Assembly: GCF_020905375.1 (NCBI RefSeq)
Contig: NZ_JAJJBU010000007.1
Location: 87,524 to 151,523 of the forward strand
Origin: Arthrobacter cryoconiti
GTDB taxonomy: Bacteria > Actinomycetota > Actinomycetes > Actinomycetales > Micrococcaceae
DNA length: 64,000 bases
Reading direction: 5' to 3'
Shown here piece after piece: positions 34,177 through 43,859 of the stretch (positions are counted from its first letter, which is position 1; every line of letters begins with the position of its first letter). Below the pieces are notes generated by a model. The model saw only the letters and a program-made list of their open reading frames with translations. It searched no databases and had not been told where the DNA came from. The translations under genes were made by a program, and so were the position numbers.

Positions 34177-35709
34177 ATGAGCGTCGAAAGCCGCAACTAC
34201 AAGAAGGCTAAGTTGGGGAGCCGCGAACCACCTGTGTCATTGCGCAGTGCCTGGCTACCGTTGGCTACCCTCTCCGCCGTCTTTCTATTTGAGATGTTGG
34301 ATAACTCGATTTTGAACATAGCTCTTCCCTCGATTGGGCGGGAGCTGCAGGCATCCTCAACAGCGTTGCAATGGGCCACAAGTGCCTATGCGGTGATGTT
34401 CGGGTCCTTGATGTTGGTCTTTGGTGCCGCTGCAGACCGCTTTGGACGACGGAGAATTATGCTCATCGGTCTCGCCCTGCTCGCGGTGGCCAGTCTGGCG
34501 ATAATATTTGTCACCACAGCGGAGGAATTGGTCCTGGTTCGTGCGGTCATGGGCGTCGCGGCCGCGATGACGACGCCGGGTTCGATGGCTCTAGCATTTC
34601 GTCTTTTTGCAGCCGAAGAACTACGCATCCGGGCAATCACACTCATTTCAACGGTGGGTTTGGTGGGCTTGGCAGTAGGCCCTGTGGCGGGTGGTTTTGT
34701 ACTAGCGATCGCGCCCTGGCAGTCCCTGTTACTGGTCAATGCGCCGATTGCTATTTTGGCGATGATCGGGCTGTGGCTCGGCTTTGCGGCGGATGAGAGC
34801 AGTGAGCTCCACGATGCCCCACTGGATATTCCCGGTTCCGCGTTGGGTACGCTGACGATCCTGCTGATCCTTGTTGCGCCCACACTTTTCGTTGATGAAG
34901 GCGCTGACTCGTGGGAGCCGTGGGTTCTCACGGTAGGCAGTGTCATCGCCGGGGCGCTCTTCATCAGGCGGCAGCGAACTGCCCGTCACCCACTTCTGGA
35001 ATTGGAACTCATAGCGCGGCCCCTAGTGTCCAGTGCACTCGCCTTCAAGGCTGCTGCCGGACTGGCTACGGCCGGTTTGGGTTATTTGGTGACACTGCAG
35101 TTTCAACTTCAGTGGGGATGGCCCCCAGCGCTTGCTGCTCTCGGTTTGTTGCCGCAGGTAATTGTCCTGATCGGGGGAGGCGCATTCGTCAGCCCGTTCG
35201 TGAAGAGAGTTGGCCAAGTCCGTGCCGCCGGTATCAGCGCAGTGGCAGTGGTTGCGGGACTGGCCGTGTACAGCCTGTTGAACAGTTTTGGCTACGTTTT
35301 TGTTGCGATCGCGCTTGCGCTGGTGGCAGCTGGGCTGCGTGTAGTCGGCGTAGTAGCAGCAACCAATGTGCTCAGCGGGCTTCCCGCGAACCGGACGACT
35401 ATCGGTGCAGCGCTGACAGACACGGCAACGGAGGTTGCCAATGGAGTCGGTGTGGCAGTTGCCGGAACCATCCTGGCAGCCATATTTGCCGGCAGCATCG
35501 CCACCTCAAACTGGGATTCAGAGCAAACCGCGCAGTTCCAAGCGGGAGTTACCATCGGGGGGCTGGTTCTCACGAGCCTGGCCGCCGCGCTGGCCGGATG
35601 GGGTTTCCGTCAAACTAAGCGACTTACGCGGAGCCCGGAGACCAGAAAATCCTCCGGAACGCAAGTTCCGGAGGATCGAGTGGGCCTCCAAACAGAATCG
35701 AACTGTTGA
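34177..35709 (+). CDS. MFS drug exporter, DHA2 (EmrB/QacA) type
   Basis: 510-residue transporter with 14 predicted spans. Motif A DRFGRRRIMLIG follows the second span, and the motif C region MTTPGSMALAF and VAGGFV are as in QacA-like pumps. I chose the ATG at 34177 because AGAGGA lies 6 bases upstream. The last 25 residues are encoded by a terminator stem and by the antisense of tRNA-Thr: the stop lies 27 bases inside the tRNA. This suggests the original stop was lost. Regulated by the divergent TetR gene. Confidence 0.88.
   Translation: MSVESRNYKKAKLGSREPPVSLRSAWLPLATLSAVFLFEMLDNSILNIALPSIGRELQASSTALQWATSAYAVMFGSLMLVFGAAADRFGRRRIMLIGLALLAVASLAIIFVTTAEELVLVRAVMGVAAAMTTPGSMALAFRLFAAEELRIRAITLISTVGLVGLAVGPVAGGFVLAIAPWQSLLLVNAPIAILAMIGLWLGFAADESSELHDAPLDIPGSALGTLTILLILVAPTLFVDEGADSWEPWVLTVGSVIAGALFIRRQRTARHPLLELELIARPLVSSALAFKAAAGLATAGLGYLVTLQFQLQWGWPPALAALGLLPQVIVLIGGGAFVSPFVKRVGQVRAAGISAVAVVAGLAVYSLLNSFGYVFVAIALALVAAGLRVVGVVAATNVLSGLPANRTTIGAALTDTATEVANGVGVAVAGTILAAIFAGSIATSNWDSEQTAQFQAGVTIGGLVLTSLAAALAGWGFRQTKRLTRSPETRKSSGTQVPEDRVGLQTESNC
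35650..35675. terminator. Hairpin serving tRNA-Thr
   Basis: TCCTCCGGAAC-GCAA-GTTCCGGAGGA, immediately after tRNA-Thr on the minus strand and inside the 3' end of the MFS frame. Confidence 0.75.
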
Positions 35710-35755
35710 CCTTCTCATTACGAGTGAGACGCTCTACCAACTGAGCTATGGAGGC
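35683..35755 (-). tRNA. tRNA-Thr (anticodon CGT)
   Basis: Minus-strand cloverleaf: acceptor GCCTCCA with TGGAGGC, D-arm AGCTCAGTTGGTAGAGC, anticodon loop CTCGTAA, T-loop GTTCGATTC. Its 3' end overlaps the MFS stop on the other strand. Confidence 0.95.
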
Positions 35756-35864
35756 CTGCGATCGTCGAAGGATTCATCAAAGAATTATTCGCCGAACACA
35801 AGAATCAACTCTAATATGCCGGTGCCTTATGTACAAAATCGGCCAGCAGTTAGATCATGGGCGC

Positions 35865-37412
35865 CTAGCAGGTGGTTCCGGCCGCTGGCACCACACCGTC
35901 CACAAAGTACTTGTCCACGGTGGAAGTCAGGCATTCGTTGGCCCGGCCGTAGGCGGTGTGCCCGTCACCCTTCCAGGTGACTAGCACGCCGGAGTCCAAG
36001 TTTGCCGCGAGCTTTTGGGCAAAGGCGTAGGGTGTGGCCGGATCATTGGTGGTGCCGACTACCAAAATGGGCCCCGCCCCGGGGGCCTTGATGACGTCGG
36101 TTGTCCCCGTGGCAGGATACGGCCAGAACTTACAGCTCAAACCAGAGTAGGCAAGTAACTTCCCAAACGTGGGCGCCGCTTTTTCAAGCGCTGCGGCGTC
36201 TGTGCGCATATGGTCAGTGTCCGAGTTCATGGAGTAGTCCAGACAGTTGATGGCAGTAAACGCCGCCGCAGTGTTGGAGTTATAGGTCCCATCAGAGTTG
36301 CGGTCGGCAGCGTAGTCAGCCAACATCAGCATCCCGGAGGCGTCCCCGGCAAGGGCCTGCTTTAATGCTCCGGAGAGTGAGTCCCACATGCTGGTGGAGT
36401 ACATGGTAAATGCCACGGCATTGATGAACTCTGCGCCGGTCACCACCCGGTTTGCTGGGGTTTGTTGCGGTGTCTTTTCATACACCGCAGCCAGATCACG
36501 GATCTGTGCCAGCGCAGTGTCAACGGTGCCGGAGACAGGGCAGTCTTTGGTGCCCAAACAATTTTGCGCCCACGCCCGCAACGCGTTCTCAAAGCCCACC
36601 GCCTGACCCATGGAGATCTGGTCAATGGTTAGCGACGGGTCCAGTGCTCCGTCCAAAGACATCTTCCCCACCCGGGTGGGGAACAAGCCGGCATATACCG
36701 CTCCGAGTTTGGAACCGTAGGAGAAGCCCATGTAGTTCAGCTTGGGATCTCCCACCACAGCACGGAGAATGTCCATGTCCCGGGCTGAGCTGACTGTGTC
36801 CACATGTGCCAGAACAGGGCCAGAGTTCTTGACGCAAAGATCCGTTTGGGTCTTCGCCTCGGCTTCGGCCTTCTTTAGGTCCGCGTCCACGGAAAGATCC
36901 AGTGATTCCTGCCTGGCCGCGTCCATCTGGGCGTCGCTGAGGCACTTCACGGGGGAGGAAGCTTGCACTCCGCGAGGATCAAATCCAACGATGTCGTAGG
37001 AACTACGCAGCTTGGCAGAGAAATACGACTTCGCTCCGTCCTTGGCGAAGTTTACTCCGGAGGCACCTGGGCCACCCGGGTTGATAAGCATGGCCCCTAG
37101 CCGTTTGCCCGAGGCAGGCAGGCGAATCATGGCCAGTTTGATGGAGGCGCCCTTTGGCTTGGCGTAGTCCATAGGCACCTCAACATCGGTGCACTGGAAC
37201 CCGCCGTTGCACGCCGTCCATGTCACGATCTGTGCATAGTAGGCAGACAGATTGGCCGGGACATCGCCAATGATGGACGCGTCAGCGCTGGCCGTCACTG
37301 AATGCGCTACCGGCGGTGCTGCCGGTGAGCACGCGGCTAGAAGCAGCGCTCCCACCATGGCCACTGCGGCGGTGAGCTTGGAGCGTTGGAATCGTGCAGA
37401 TCCGTGGAGCAT
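35865..37412 (-). CDS. Secreted alpha/beta hydrolase, tripeptidyl aminopeptidase (TAP) family lipoprotein
   Basis: 515 residues with a lipoprotein signal (LLLAACSP, Cys about 29). The nucleophile Ser is in GFSYGSKLGAVYA; the oxyanion region LINPGGPGASG precedes it; the C-terminal TAP-like domain carries the Asp in VGTTNDPATPY and the His in KGDGHTAY. Relatives (SlpD/E, mycobacterial CaeA/Hip1) are cell-envelope peptidases or esterases. AAAGGA precedes the ATG. It is downstream of holB on the same strand, 18 bases away. Confidence 0.88.
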   Translation of the reverse strand: MLHGSARFQRSKLTAAVAMVGALLLAACSPAAPPVAHSVTASADASIIGDVPANLSAYYAQIVTWTACNGGFQCTDVEVPMDYAKPKGASIKLAMIRLPASGKRLGAMLINPGGPGASGVNFAKDGAKSYFSAKLRSSYDIVGFDPRGVQASSPVKCLSDAQMDAARQESLDLSVDADLKKAEAEAKTQTDLCVKNSGPVLAHVDTVSSARDMDILRAVVGDPKLNYMGFSYGSKLGAVYAGLFPTRVGKMSLDGALDPSLTIDQISMGQAVGFENALRAWAQNCLGTKDCPVSGTVDTALAQIRDLAAVYEKTPQQTPANRVVTGAEFINAVAFTMYSTSMWDSLSGALKQALAGDASGMLMLADYAADRNSDGTYNSNTAAAFTAINCLDYSMNSDTDHMRTDAAALEKAAPTFGKLLAYSGLSCKFWPYPATGTTDVIKAPGAGPILVVGTTNDPATPYAFAQKLAANLDSGVLVTWKGDGHTAYGRANECLTSTVDKYFVDGVVPAAGTTC

Positions 37413-37430
37413 GGGGGTCCTTTGTGGGGA

Positions 37431-38615
37431 TTAGAGCAGGCTTGCGGTCATGGCTTCAAGGGCCAAAAGTGGGGAAACATTCGTAGAAGTCAGTCGGCGG
37501 CGGACGGAATTGATGGCGTCCATGCGCACGAGCGTCGTTTCGGCGCGGCTGTCGGCAGCAAAGTCGTTGAGCACACCACGGAGGGATTCGTTGACGAGTT
37601 CCACGGCTGCCGCTGGGGCCTCGGCGCCGCCCCCTCCATTCTGAGCGCGTACCGCCAGCTGGACTACCAGCACGTCCCGGTAAAAGGAGAGCAGGTCTGT
37701 CAAAGCTCGATCCAACTGATCAGTCACGGAGCGCTTTGAGCGGCGTTTTTGGTCCTCTTCCAGTGCGCGAACCTGTGCGCGTATCGAAGCTGGCAGCGTT
37801 CCTGTTTCGGGAGCGCCCAGAGAGCGGAGCAAATTCGCCTTCTCAGCGATATCTCGGTCCTCGTTGGAGGAGGTGGCCTCGGCCTGTGCCAACTCTAAGA
37901 GAGAAGCCGCGGCGAGCACGGCGCCGGTCACGTTACGCAAGGTTAGCGGCAGCCGAACTATCCTCTCTCGGCGCTCTCGCGCTCCGACGTCGGAGGCAAG
38001 ACGGCGGGCAATGCCGATGTGGCTCTGGGCTGCACGTGCCGCGTGTAGTGCCAGCCCGGGTTCGATCCCGTCGCGGTGCACCAACAAATCGGCTACATCT
38101 TGAACGGGTGGCACTCGCAATGTCAGCGTCCGGCAGCGTGAGCGGATGGTGACCAGCACGTCCGCAGGGCTCGGGGCACACAGGATCCAGATGGTGCGCG
38201 GCGGCGGCTCCTCGATCGCTTTGAGCAATACGTTGGTGGTCCGTTCAGCCATGCGGTCAGCGTCGCCGACGATCATGACGCGCCAGCGCGAGGACGACGG
38301 GCTGTCATGGGCCTTGCGGACTAATTCGCGGGCCTCATCAATGGTGATGGTGGTTTTTTCTGTGGCGATAAACCTCACGTCGGCATTGGTCCCGGACAGT
38401 GTTGTGTGGCAGGCCTTGCAAACGCCGCACCCTCGCTCGGCAAGCTCCTCTCGTTCGCAGACCAAAGCGGCGGCAAAAGCGATTGCGGCGTTGGAACGAC
38501 CAGAACCCGGGGGTCCTGTCAATAACCAGGCGTGTGTGGGGTTGCCTGACTGGGCGGCGCGGCGCAGTTGCGTCACCACCGGCCCTTGGCCCGCCAGGTC
38601 AACCCAGACGCTCAC
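37431..38615 (-). CDS. holB: DNA polymerase III subunit delta-prime
   Basis: 394-residue clamp-loader subunit. GPPGSGRSN stands at the Walker A position with Arg in place of Lys, so ATP hydrolysis is unlikely; the zinc module Cys residues (CEREELAERGCGVCKAC) and the SRC motif (IRSRC) typical of clamp-loader subunits are present. The start overlaps the tmk stop by 4 bases; tmk-holB pairing is a conserved arrangement. Function: loading the sliding clamp at the replication fork. Confidence 0.92.
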   Translation of the reverse strand: MSVWVDLAGQGPVVTQLRRAAQSGNPTHAWLLTGPPGSGRSNAAIAFAAALVCEREELAERGCGVCKACHTTLSGTNADVRFIATEKTTITIDEARELVRKAHDSPSSSRWRVMIVGDADRMAERTTNVLLKAIEEPPPRTIWILCAPSPADVLVTIRSRCRTLTLRVPPVQDVADLLVHRDGIEPGLALHAARAAQSHIGIARRLASDVGARERRERIVRLPLTLRNVTGAVLAAASLLELAQAEATSSNEDRDIAEKANLLRSLGAPETGTLPASIRAQVRALEEDQKRRSKRSVTDQLDRALTDLLSFYRDVLVVQLAVRAQNGGGGAEAPAAAVELVNESLRGVLNDFAADSRAETTLVRMDAINSVRRRLTSTNVSPLLALEAMTASLL

Positions 38616-39274
38616 GCAGACACTCCTCCGTCGCCCAGCAGGGCCAGCACGCGAGTGCGGATCGGAGCCGCAGCCTCCGAAATTGGTGTCCCGGCATCAA
38701 GCACCAAATAGCGCTCCGGACTAGCCTCGGCTAGGTCGAGGTAGGCGCGGCGAACTTGGGCGTGGAAGTGGTCTGGCTCGGATTCCAAACGGTCCTCTAC
38801 TGCGTCTGTGGCCGTGCGACGGCTCCGGCCCGCTTCCGGGCTGACATCCAAAAGTACTGTCAGATCCGGCCAAAGACCGTCGGTGGCCCATTCGTTGAGT
38901 CGGCTGATTTTTTCGGTGCCCAAGTCCCTGCCCACACCCTGATAAGCGATCGAGGAATCTATGTAACGGTCGCTGATGACGACCTCGCCCCGGGCCACGG
39001 CCGGGGCAATGACCTGGGCCGCGTGAGCGGCCCGGGAGGCAGCATAGATCAGTGCCTCGCAGCGCGCGTCAATCTCGCCTTGGCCGTGATCGAGCACTAG
39101 AGAGCGCAGCTTTTCCCCCACGGGCGTCCCGCCCGGCTCACGGGTCCGCAAAACTGTGTGTCCGGCGTCGGCGAGGGCCTGGGCAAGCAAGGCAGCCTGA
39201 GTGGATTTCCCTCCGCCGTCGCCGCCCTCGAAGGCGATGAACAGGCCGGGTTTGGCAGCAAAATCAGAAGTCAC
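38612..39274 (-). CDS. tmk: Thymidylate kinase
   Basis: 220 residues converting dTMP to dTDP. P-loop EGGDGGGKSTQ (about 15-25), the TREPGGTPVGE region and DRYIDSSIAYQG are characteristic. The GTG at 39274 has TAGGCT exactly 6 bases upstream, suggesting leaderless translation. It heads a tmk-holB-hydrolase run on the minus strand. Confidence 0.95.
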   Translation of the reverse strand: MTSDFAAKPGLFIAFEGGDGGGKSTQAALLAQALADAGHTVLRTREPGGTPVGEKLRSLVLDHGQGEIDARCEALIYAASRAAHAAQVIAPAVARGEVVISDRYIDSSIAYQGVGRDLGTEKISRLNEWATDGLWPDLTVLLDVSPEAGRSRRTATDAVEDRLESEPDHFHAQVRRAYLDLAEASPERYLVLDAGTPISEAAAPIRTRVLALLGDGGVSA

Positions 39275-39459
39275 ACTCTAAGCCTACCGGCCATCGCTCT
39301 GTGTTCTTCTTCGTTGTCCACAACCTTGGCCAGGAACCCTGGGCGTGCCAGTTAGCCAGCTATTGTGATCACTTCTTTGGGAACATGTCTCAGGGAGTTG
39401 AAGGCAAGCAATGTCATAAATTTTTGGGCACCGTGATGTGGAGCACTAATCTGGAAGAT

Positions 39460-40638
39460 ATGAGCCACGAACCTTCCTCCCACCCCGAACAACTAAGCCC
39501 GGAGACAATCGCTGTTGCCGCGGGGCGGCCTGCGCGTGAACACGACGCTCCGGTCAACCCGCCCATAGTGCTCTCCTCCACCTATGTGGGAACCGGTGAG
39601 GTGGTTGACGGTGACAGGGCCTATGGAAGGTATTCCAACCCGACATGGGATCCGTTGGAGGACACTCTCTCTCAACTAGAAGGCGCCACGCTGCCGGGAC
39701 TGGTTTTTGCGTCCGGGTTGGCCGCGGTTTCCGCCGCCCTCTCACTCATCCCGGTGGGCGGTGTGCTGGTCATGCCCAGGCACTCTTATCAGGGTGCTCT
39801 GGTTATGGCGCAGGAGCAAAGCGCGAAAGGCCTTTTCACCCTGCGCTGCGTTGATATTGCCAATACTGACGAAGTCATCGCCGCGCTGACGGGTTCGGGG
39901 GAGAAAGCCGCTGACATGTTGTGGCTGGAGAGCCCCACCAATCCCATGCTGGAGGTGGCTGATCTGCGCGTGCTGTGCCGCTCCGCCCAAGCCGTGGGCG
40001 CCGTCGTCGTCACAGATAACACGTTCTGCACTCCACTGGTGCAAAAACCATTGGAGCTTGGCAGTGACGTGGTGCTTCACTCGGTCACCAAGTATCTGGC
40101 CGGGCATTCGGACGTCATCTTGGGTGCGCTCATCACCTCGAACCCGGACCTGCGGCGAGCCCTCCATCACCACCGCTCCGTTCATGGTGCGATCGCCGGT
40201 CCGTTTGAAGCGTGGCTGGCGCTGCGCGGGCTGCGCACCTTGGCTCTGCGGGTGGAGCGAGCTGGGGAAAATGCTGTGGAATTGGCCCAGCGCCTTAATG
40301 TGCACGACGGCGTGGACCGGGTTTTGTTTCCGGGGCTTGAGTCCGATCCCGGGCATGAGCGCGCCAAGGCGCAGATGACGGGCTTCGGCGCCATTATTTG
40401 CATCGAAGTGGCGGGCGGGCAAGAGGCGGCCGACGCCCTCGTCAACGCTGTGCGGCTGTGGACTCCCGCCACCTCCTTGGGAGGTGTGGAATCGCTGATT
40501 GAACGACGCCGGCGTCACGCGAATGAGCCCGACACCGTGCCAGCAAACCTGCTGCGCCTTAGCGTGGGGGTGGAGAATGTGGAGGACCTGTGGAACGATC
40601 TTTCGCAAGCCCTTTCGACGGCGACAGCGCTGCGATAG
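39460..40638 (+). CDS. Cys/Met-metabolism PLP-dependent enzyme (cystathionine gamma-synthase-like)
   Basis: 392-residue PLP enzyme. YGRYSNPTWDPLEDTLSQL and FASGLAAVSAAL form the cofactor and tetramer regions, DNTFCTPLVQKP binds PLP, and the Schiff-base Lys is in HSVTKYLAGHSD. Whether it is a gamma-synthase, gamma-lyase or beta-lyase cannot be decided from sequence. I chose the ATG at 39460; TAATCT lies 7 bases upstream (leaderless). An earlier frame from 39301 would include un-conserved residues. Confidence 0.88.
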   Translation: MSHEPSSHPEQLSPETIAVAAGRPAREHDAPVNPPIVLSSTYVGTGEVVDGDRAYGRYSNPTWDPLEDTLSQLEGATLPGLVFASGLAAVSAALSLIPVGGVLVMPRHSYQGALVMAQEQSAKGLFTLRCVDIANTDEVIAALTGSGEKAADMLWLESPTNPMLEVADLRVLCRSAQAVGAVVVTDNTFCTPLVQKPLELGSDVVLHSVTKYLAGHSDVILGALITSNPDLRRALHHHRSVHGAIAGPFEAWLALRGLRTLALRVERAGENAVELAQRLNVHDGVDRVLFPGLESDPGHERAKAQMTGFGAIICIEVAGGQEAADALVNAVRLWTPATSLGGVESLIERRRRHANEPDTVPANLLRLSVGVENVEDLWNDLSQALSTATALR

Positions 40639-40683
40639 GCCCGGCTCGTATTATCTGTAGACTCCACGCGTTAGGCTTACCAC

Positions 40684-41061
40684 GTGAGAACTCTTTTGAA
40701 CTATGTTGATTTCGCCATTTTGATGTCCTTGGGCGTCGTGGCGTTATGGGTACAAATTATGGCTCTGGCGGACTGTCTGCGGACCCCCGCGACGGACTTT
40801 ACGCGCGTGTACAAAAGAAGTAAGTCTTTTTGGGGTGCACTGACAGGCGTAGGCGCCTTCTTTGGTTTCATCTATTTGATAGGCCCTCTCAGCACCACGT
40901 TGGCTGTCGGGTTTCCCGTCCCGCCAAGCCTCGGCATGGCGATGATCTTCAATTTGGCTGCCGTAACTATTGCCGGTGTCTACCTCTCCGACGTCAAACC
41001 GGCGCTGGCAGAAGTGCGTGGGCGCGGCAAAGGAAACCAAAGCCGCGGTCCGTCCTGGTAG
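40684..41061 (+). CDS. DUF2516 membrane protein
   Basis: 125 residues with three to four membrane spans and a basic tail; the sequence fits the actinobacterial DUF2516 family, of unknown function. The GTG start has TAGGCT exactly 6 bases upstream. It follows the PLP enzyme by 45 bases and converges on the methyltransferase. Confidence 0.8.
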   Translation: MRTLLNYVDFAILMSLGVVALWVQIMALADCLRTPATDFTRVYKRSKSFWGALTGVGAFFGFIYLIGPLSTTLAVGFPVPPSLGMAMIFNLAAVTIAGVYLSDVKPALAEVRGRGKGNQSRGPSW

Positions 41062-41128
41062 AGCCCGTCCTGGCGAAAGTTCGCCACGGCGGATAGCGCA
41101 CCCTGCACTCCACAGCCAGCTGCCTGAA

Positions 41129-41995
41129 CTAGGTTTTCGGACCCGGATCTACGCCCGACCAGGCCACGCTCAACTCTCCCAAACGCCACCGTGAGCGTGA
41201 ACGCACCACGGGCCAGCCGTCGTCGTACATCAGCTGGCACATGCGCAGCCAGCGCTGCCTGTTACCAAAGGCGGCAAGCGACGCCCCCGACAGCCAGTGT
41301 TTGTCCAGCGCCGCCAAAAAGTCGTTGATCTTTTCCCCGGGCACATTGTGGTGGATCAAAGCCTTGGGCAGCCTCTCGGCCACATTGCTTGGCAATTCGA
41401 AAGAGCCAAACCGCATGGAGATGGTCAACGACACCGGGCCGGAGGGATCCAAGGCAATCCAGGTGCTGCGGCGGCCAATCTCGTCGCACGTGCCGTCCAC
41501 GAATATGCCGTGCGGAGAGAGCCGGGAGCAGACCGTTGCCCAGATGAGACGGACATCAGCCTCGTCATACTGACGCAACACGTTGAACGCACGGATCATT
41601 GTCACCTGACCCGCGACCGGAATTTCAAAACCGCCCACACGGAAGTCCAAACCCTCATGTTCTAAAGGTTTGGCGATCAGCACCCGCGCGGGCTCAATCT
41701 CAATACCGCTCACATGGGCTTCGGGGCAAACGGCATGGATGCGCGCGTAGAGTTCCACCGCGGTGGTGGGAGAGCCGCCGTATCCTAAATCCACTACCAC
41801 CGGTGGCCTACCGGGCATCGAATCCCGGCGTAATCGCCACACTTGCGGGCCGGCCAGCCACCGGTCCACTCGCCGCAAACGGTTTGGGTTAGTCGTGCCG
41901 CGTGTGGCATTGCCGAACGGTTTGTTGCGCTGGCGCAGGGAACGGTTTACGGGGTCGGTGGAAGCGCTTTTGACTCGTTGCGCCCGTTGAACCAC
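41129..41995 (-). CDS. Class I SAM-dependent methyltransferase
   Basis: 288 residues. VVVDLGYGGSPTTAVELYARI is a motif I variant of the Rossmann methyltransferase fold; GIEIEPARV and VTMIRAFNVLRQYDEADV are the following conserved strands. It is typical of a conserved actinobacterial family without assigned substrate. The GTG at 41995 has TAGAAT exactly 6 bases upstream. The N-terminal 50 residues are basic. Confidence 0.8.
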   Translation of the reverse strand: MVQRAQRVKSASTDPVNRSLRQRNKPFGNATRGTTNPNRLRRVDRWLAGPQVWRLRRDSMPGRPPVVVDLGYGGSPTTAVELYARIHAVCPEAHVSGIEIEPARVLIAKPLEHEGLDFRVGGFEIPVAGQVTMIRAFNVLRQYDEADVRLIWATVCSRLSPHGIFVDGTCDEIGRRSTWIALDPSGPVSLTISMRFGSFELPSNVAERLPKALIHHNVPGEKINDFLAALDKHWLSGASLAAFGNRQRWLRMCQLMYDDGWPVVRSRSRWRLGELSVAWSGVDPGPKT

Positions 41996-42124
41996 CTCAC
42001 AATTCTAGGGCTCCGCAGGGATAGGACGTTGCGGCGGGCCGCAACAAGCCTGGCTAGCTGAAATGGTGGGTCCACGCTTCGTAGTATTTCTGGCCCTCGG
42101 AACACGGACCGGTAAGATGAAACC

Positions 42125-42871
42125 ATGACTTATACGCTGATTTTGCTTCGCCATGGCCACAGTGAGTGGAACGCCAAGAACCTTTTCACCGGCTGGGTGG
42201 ACGTTGATTTGAATGATCGGGGTCGCACCGAGGCCGTGCGTGGCGGCGAGCTGTTGGTTGAGAACCACATTCTCCCGGATGTCCTGTACACCTCACGTCT
42301 TAAGCGCGCCATCAATACTGCAAACCTGGCGTTGGAGGCAGCTGATCGTGGATGGATTGACGTCAAGCGCGACTGGCGGCTAAACGAACGCCACTACGGC
42401 GCACTGCAGGGCAAGGACAAGGCTCAAACGCTGGCGGAGTTCGGCGAAGAACAGTTCATGGAATGGCGTCGCAGCTACGACGTGGCACCACCGGCGCTTT
42501 CCGACGACAGCGAATTCTCTCAGGCTCATGACCCCCGGTATGCAGGTTTGGGGGAGGACCTCCCTCGAACCGAGTGCCTCAAAGATGTCCTGACCCGTCT
42601 GTTGCCCTACTGGGAATCGGACATCAAGGAAGACTTGAAGGCTGGAAAAACGGTTCTTGTGACAGCGCATGGCAACTCGCTACGCGCGCTGGTCAAGCAC
42701 TTGGACGGCATCTCTGACGACGCCATCGCCGGCGTCAATATCCCCACGGGCATCCCTTTGGTCTACGAGCTCGACGAGAACTTCGCGCCCATTACCGTTG
42801 GTGGGAAATATTTGGATCCAGAAGCAGCTGCAGCATCCATCCAGGCCGTGGCGAACCAGGGCAAGAAGTAA
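42125..42871 (+). CDS. gpmA: 2,3-bisphosphoglycerate-dependent phosphoglycerate mutase
   Basis: 248 residues, standard family length. [10 protein letters not shown] carries the phosphorylated His, [27 protein letters not shown] and the second catalytic His in [17 protein letters not shown] follow. It interconverts 3- and 2-phosphoglycerate in glycolysis. TAAGAT lies exactly 6 bases before the ATG and no ribosome site is present, so the mRNA is probably leaderless. Confidence 0.97.
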   Translation: MTYTLILLRHGHSEWNAKNLFTGWVDVDLNDRGRTEAVRGGELLVENHILPDVLYTSRLKRAINTANLALEAADRGWIDVKRDWRLNERHYGALQGKDKAQTLAEFGEEQFMEWRRSYDVAPPALSDDSEFSQAHDPRYAGLGEDLPRTECLKDVLTRLLPYWESDIKEDLKAGKTVLVTAHGNSLRALVKHLDGISDDAIAGVNIPTGIPLVYELDENFAPITVGGKYLDPEAAAASIQAVANQGKK

Positions 42872-42886
42872 AGCAGCACTTTGTAA

Positions 42887-42934
42887 GGCTCTGTCCGGGA
42901 CTTTCCCCGGGCTCTGTTCGGGACTTTTCCCGGG
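42887..42934. repeat. Tandem 24-base duplication after gpmA
   Basis: GGCTCTGTCCGGGACTTTCC and a near-identical copy (GGCTCTGTTCGGGACTTTTC) follow each other; each can form a small CCGGG/CCCGG hairpin. Confidence 0.7.
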
Positions 42935-42955
42935 CCGACGTGGCCGAGTCCGCAG

Positions 42956-43014
42956 AAAAAGGCGGTCGGTGAACTTTCTTTGAAAAAGTTCACCGACCGC
43001 CTTTGTCTTGCAGC
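42956..43014. terminator. Bidirectional terminator between gpmA and phoU
   Basis: AAAGGCGGTCGGTGAACTTT pairs with the complementary arm around a short loop and is flanked by A and T runs. Confidence 0.9.
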
Positions 43015-43027
43015 CTTTGTGCTGTGC

Positions 43028-43690
43028 TTAGCCGGCTAGAAAGTCCTCGGGCTGCCACTCGCCGGTGACTAGATAGGAGACCTTGCGGGCCACAGATACT
43101 CCGTGGTCTCCGAAGCGTTCAAAATAGCGGCTGGCAAGTGTAACGTCCACGGTGGTGGCAGCCGTTTCTGCCCAGTCGGGGGCGGCCATGGCGGAGAAAA
43201 CAGTTTTGTGGATCTTGTTGATGGCACCCTTGGCGGCGAGGATGTCGGTGACCAATTCCAGGTCACGGGAGTCCAAAAGCTCGGCAACCTTGGCGGCGAT
43301 GAGAATATCCAGGCGGGCCAGTTCCGCGAACGTGTCCGTCAAGGACTGCGGAACCACTGGGTTCGGGAAGCGCAGCCTCGTCAGCTGGGAAATGTGACGG
43401 GCCAGATCTCCCATGCGTTCAAGCGAGGCACTCATCCGCAGTGCGCCAACGATCATGCGCAGATCGCTGGCCACGGGACCTTGTAGGGCTAGGACGTCGA
43501 TGGCTCGCTCATCGAGGTCGTTTTGCAAAAAGTCAATGCGGGCGTCGGCGGCAATGACTTCTTCTGCCCCCTGCAAATCGACGCTTGCAAACGCTGCAGT
43601 GGACTTCTCAATGGCAACGCCGACCAGGGCGGAGATTTCAACGAGGCCTTCTCCGATTTGGTGAAGTTCGGCCTGAAAAACTTTGCGCAC
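43028..43690 (-). CDS. phoU: Phosphate-signalling regulator PhoU
   Basis: 220 residues made of two PhoU helical-bundle repeats (about 10-100 and 115-210), including ERMGDLARHI and FGDHGVSVARKV-type metal-binding segments. PhoU restrains phosphate-responsive histidine kinases and Pst transport. AAGGA precedes the GTG. It is divergent from senX3-regX3, the kinase pair it is expected to modulate. Confidence 0.95.
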   Translation of the reverse strand: MRKVFQAELHQIGEGLVEISALVGVAIEKSTAAFASVDLQGAEEVIAADARIDFLQNDLDERAIDVLALQGPVASDLRMIVGALRMSASLERMGDLARHISQLTRLRFPNPVVPQSLTDTFAELARLDILIAAKVAELLDSRDLELVTDILAAKGAINKIHKTVFSAMAAPDWAETAATTVDVTLASRYFERFGDHGVSVARKVSYLVTGEWQPEDFLAG

Positions 43691-43859
43691 GCGTATTTCC
43701 TTTCATGGGACAGCCCAGCTCACAGGCCGGCTCGATCATCAACTAGACTGCCAGCCCAGGGTGAACAAGGGCACACCACCAAGTGAACGTTAGTTGAACG
43801 GCAAGCCAAGAGAGCACACTTTGAGGTAAACAGGGCACGTCTGCGCATAGGCTTGGGAC

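Noticed and set aside
39275..39459. Possible SAM riboswitch before the PLP enzyme
   Set aside because: No riboswitch core could be traced, and the TAATCT box places the start of transcription at the ATG.
41071..41086. Small inverted repeat TGGCGAA/TTCGCCA between DUF2516 and methyltransferase
   Set aside because: Too short to call a terminator with confidence.
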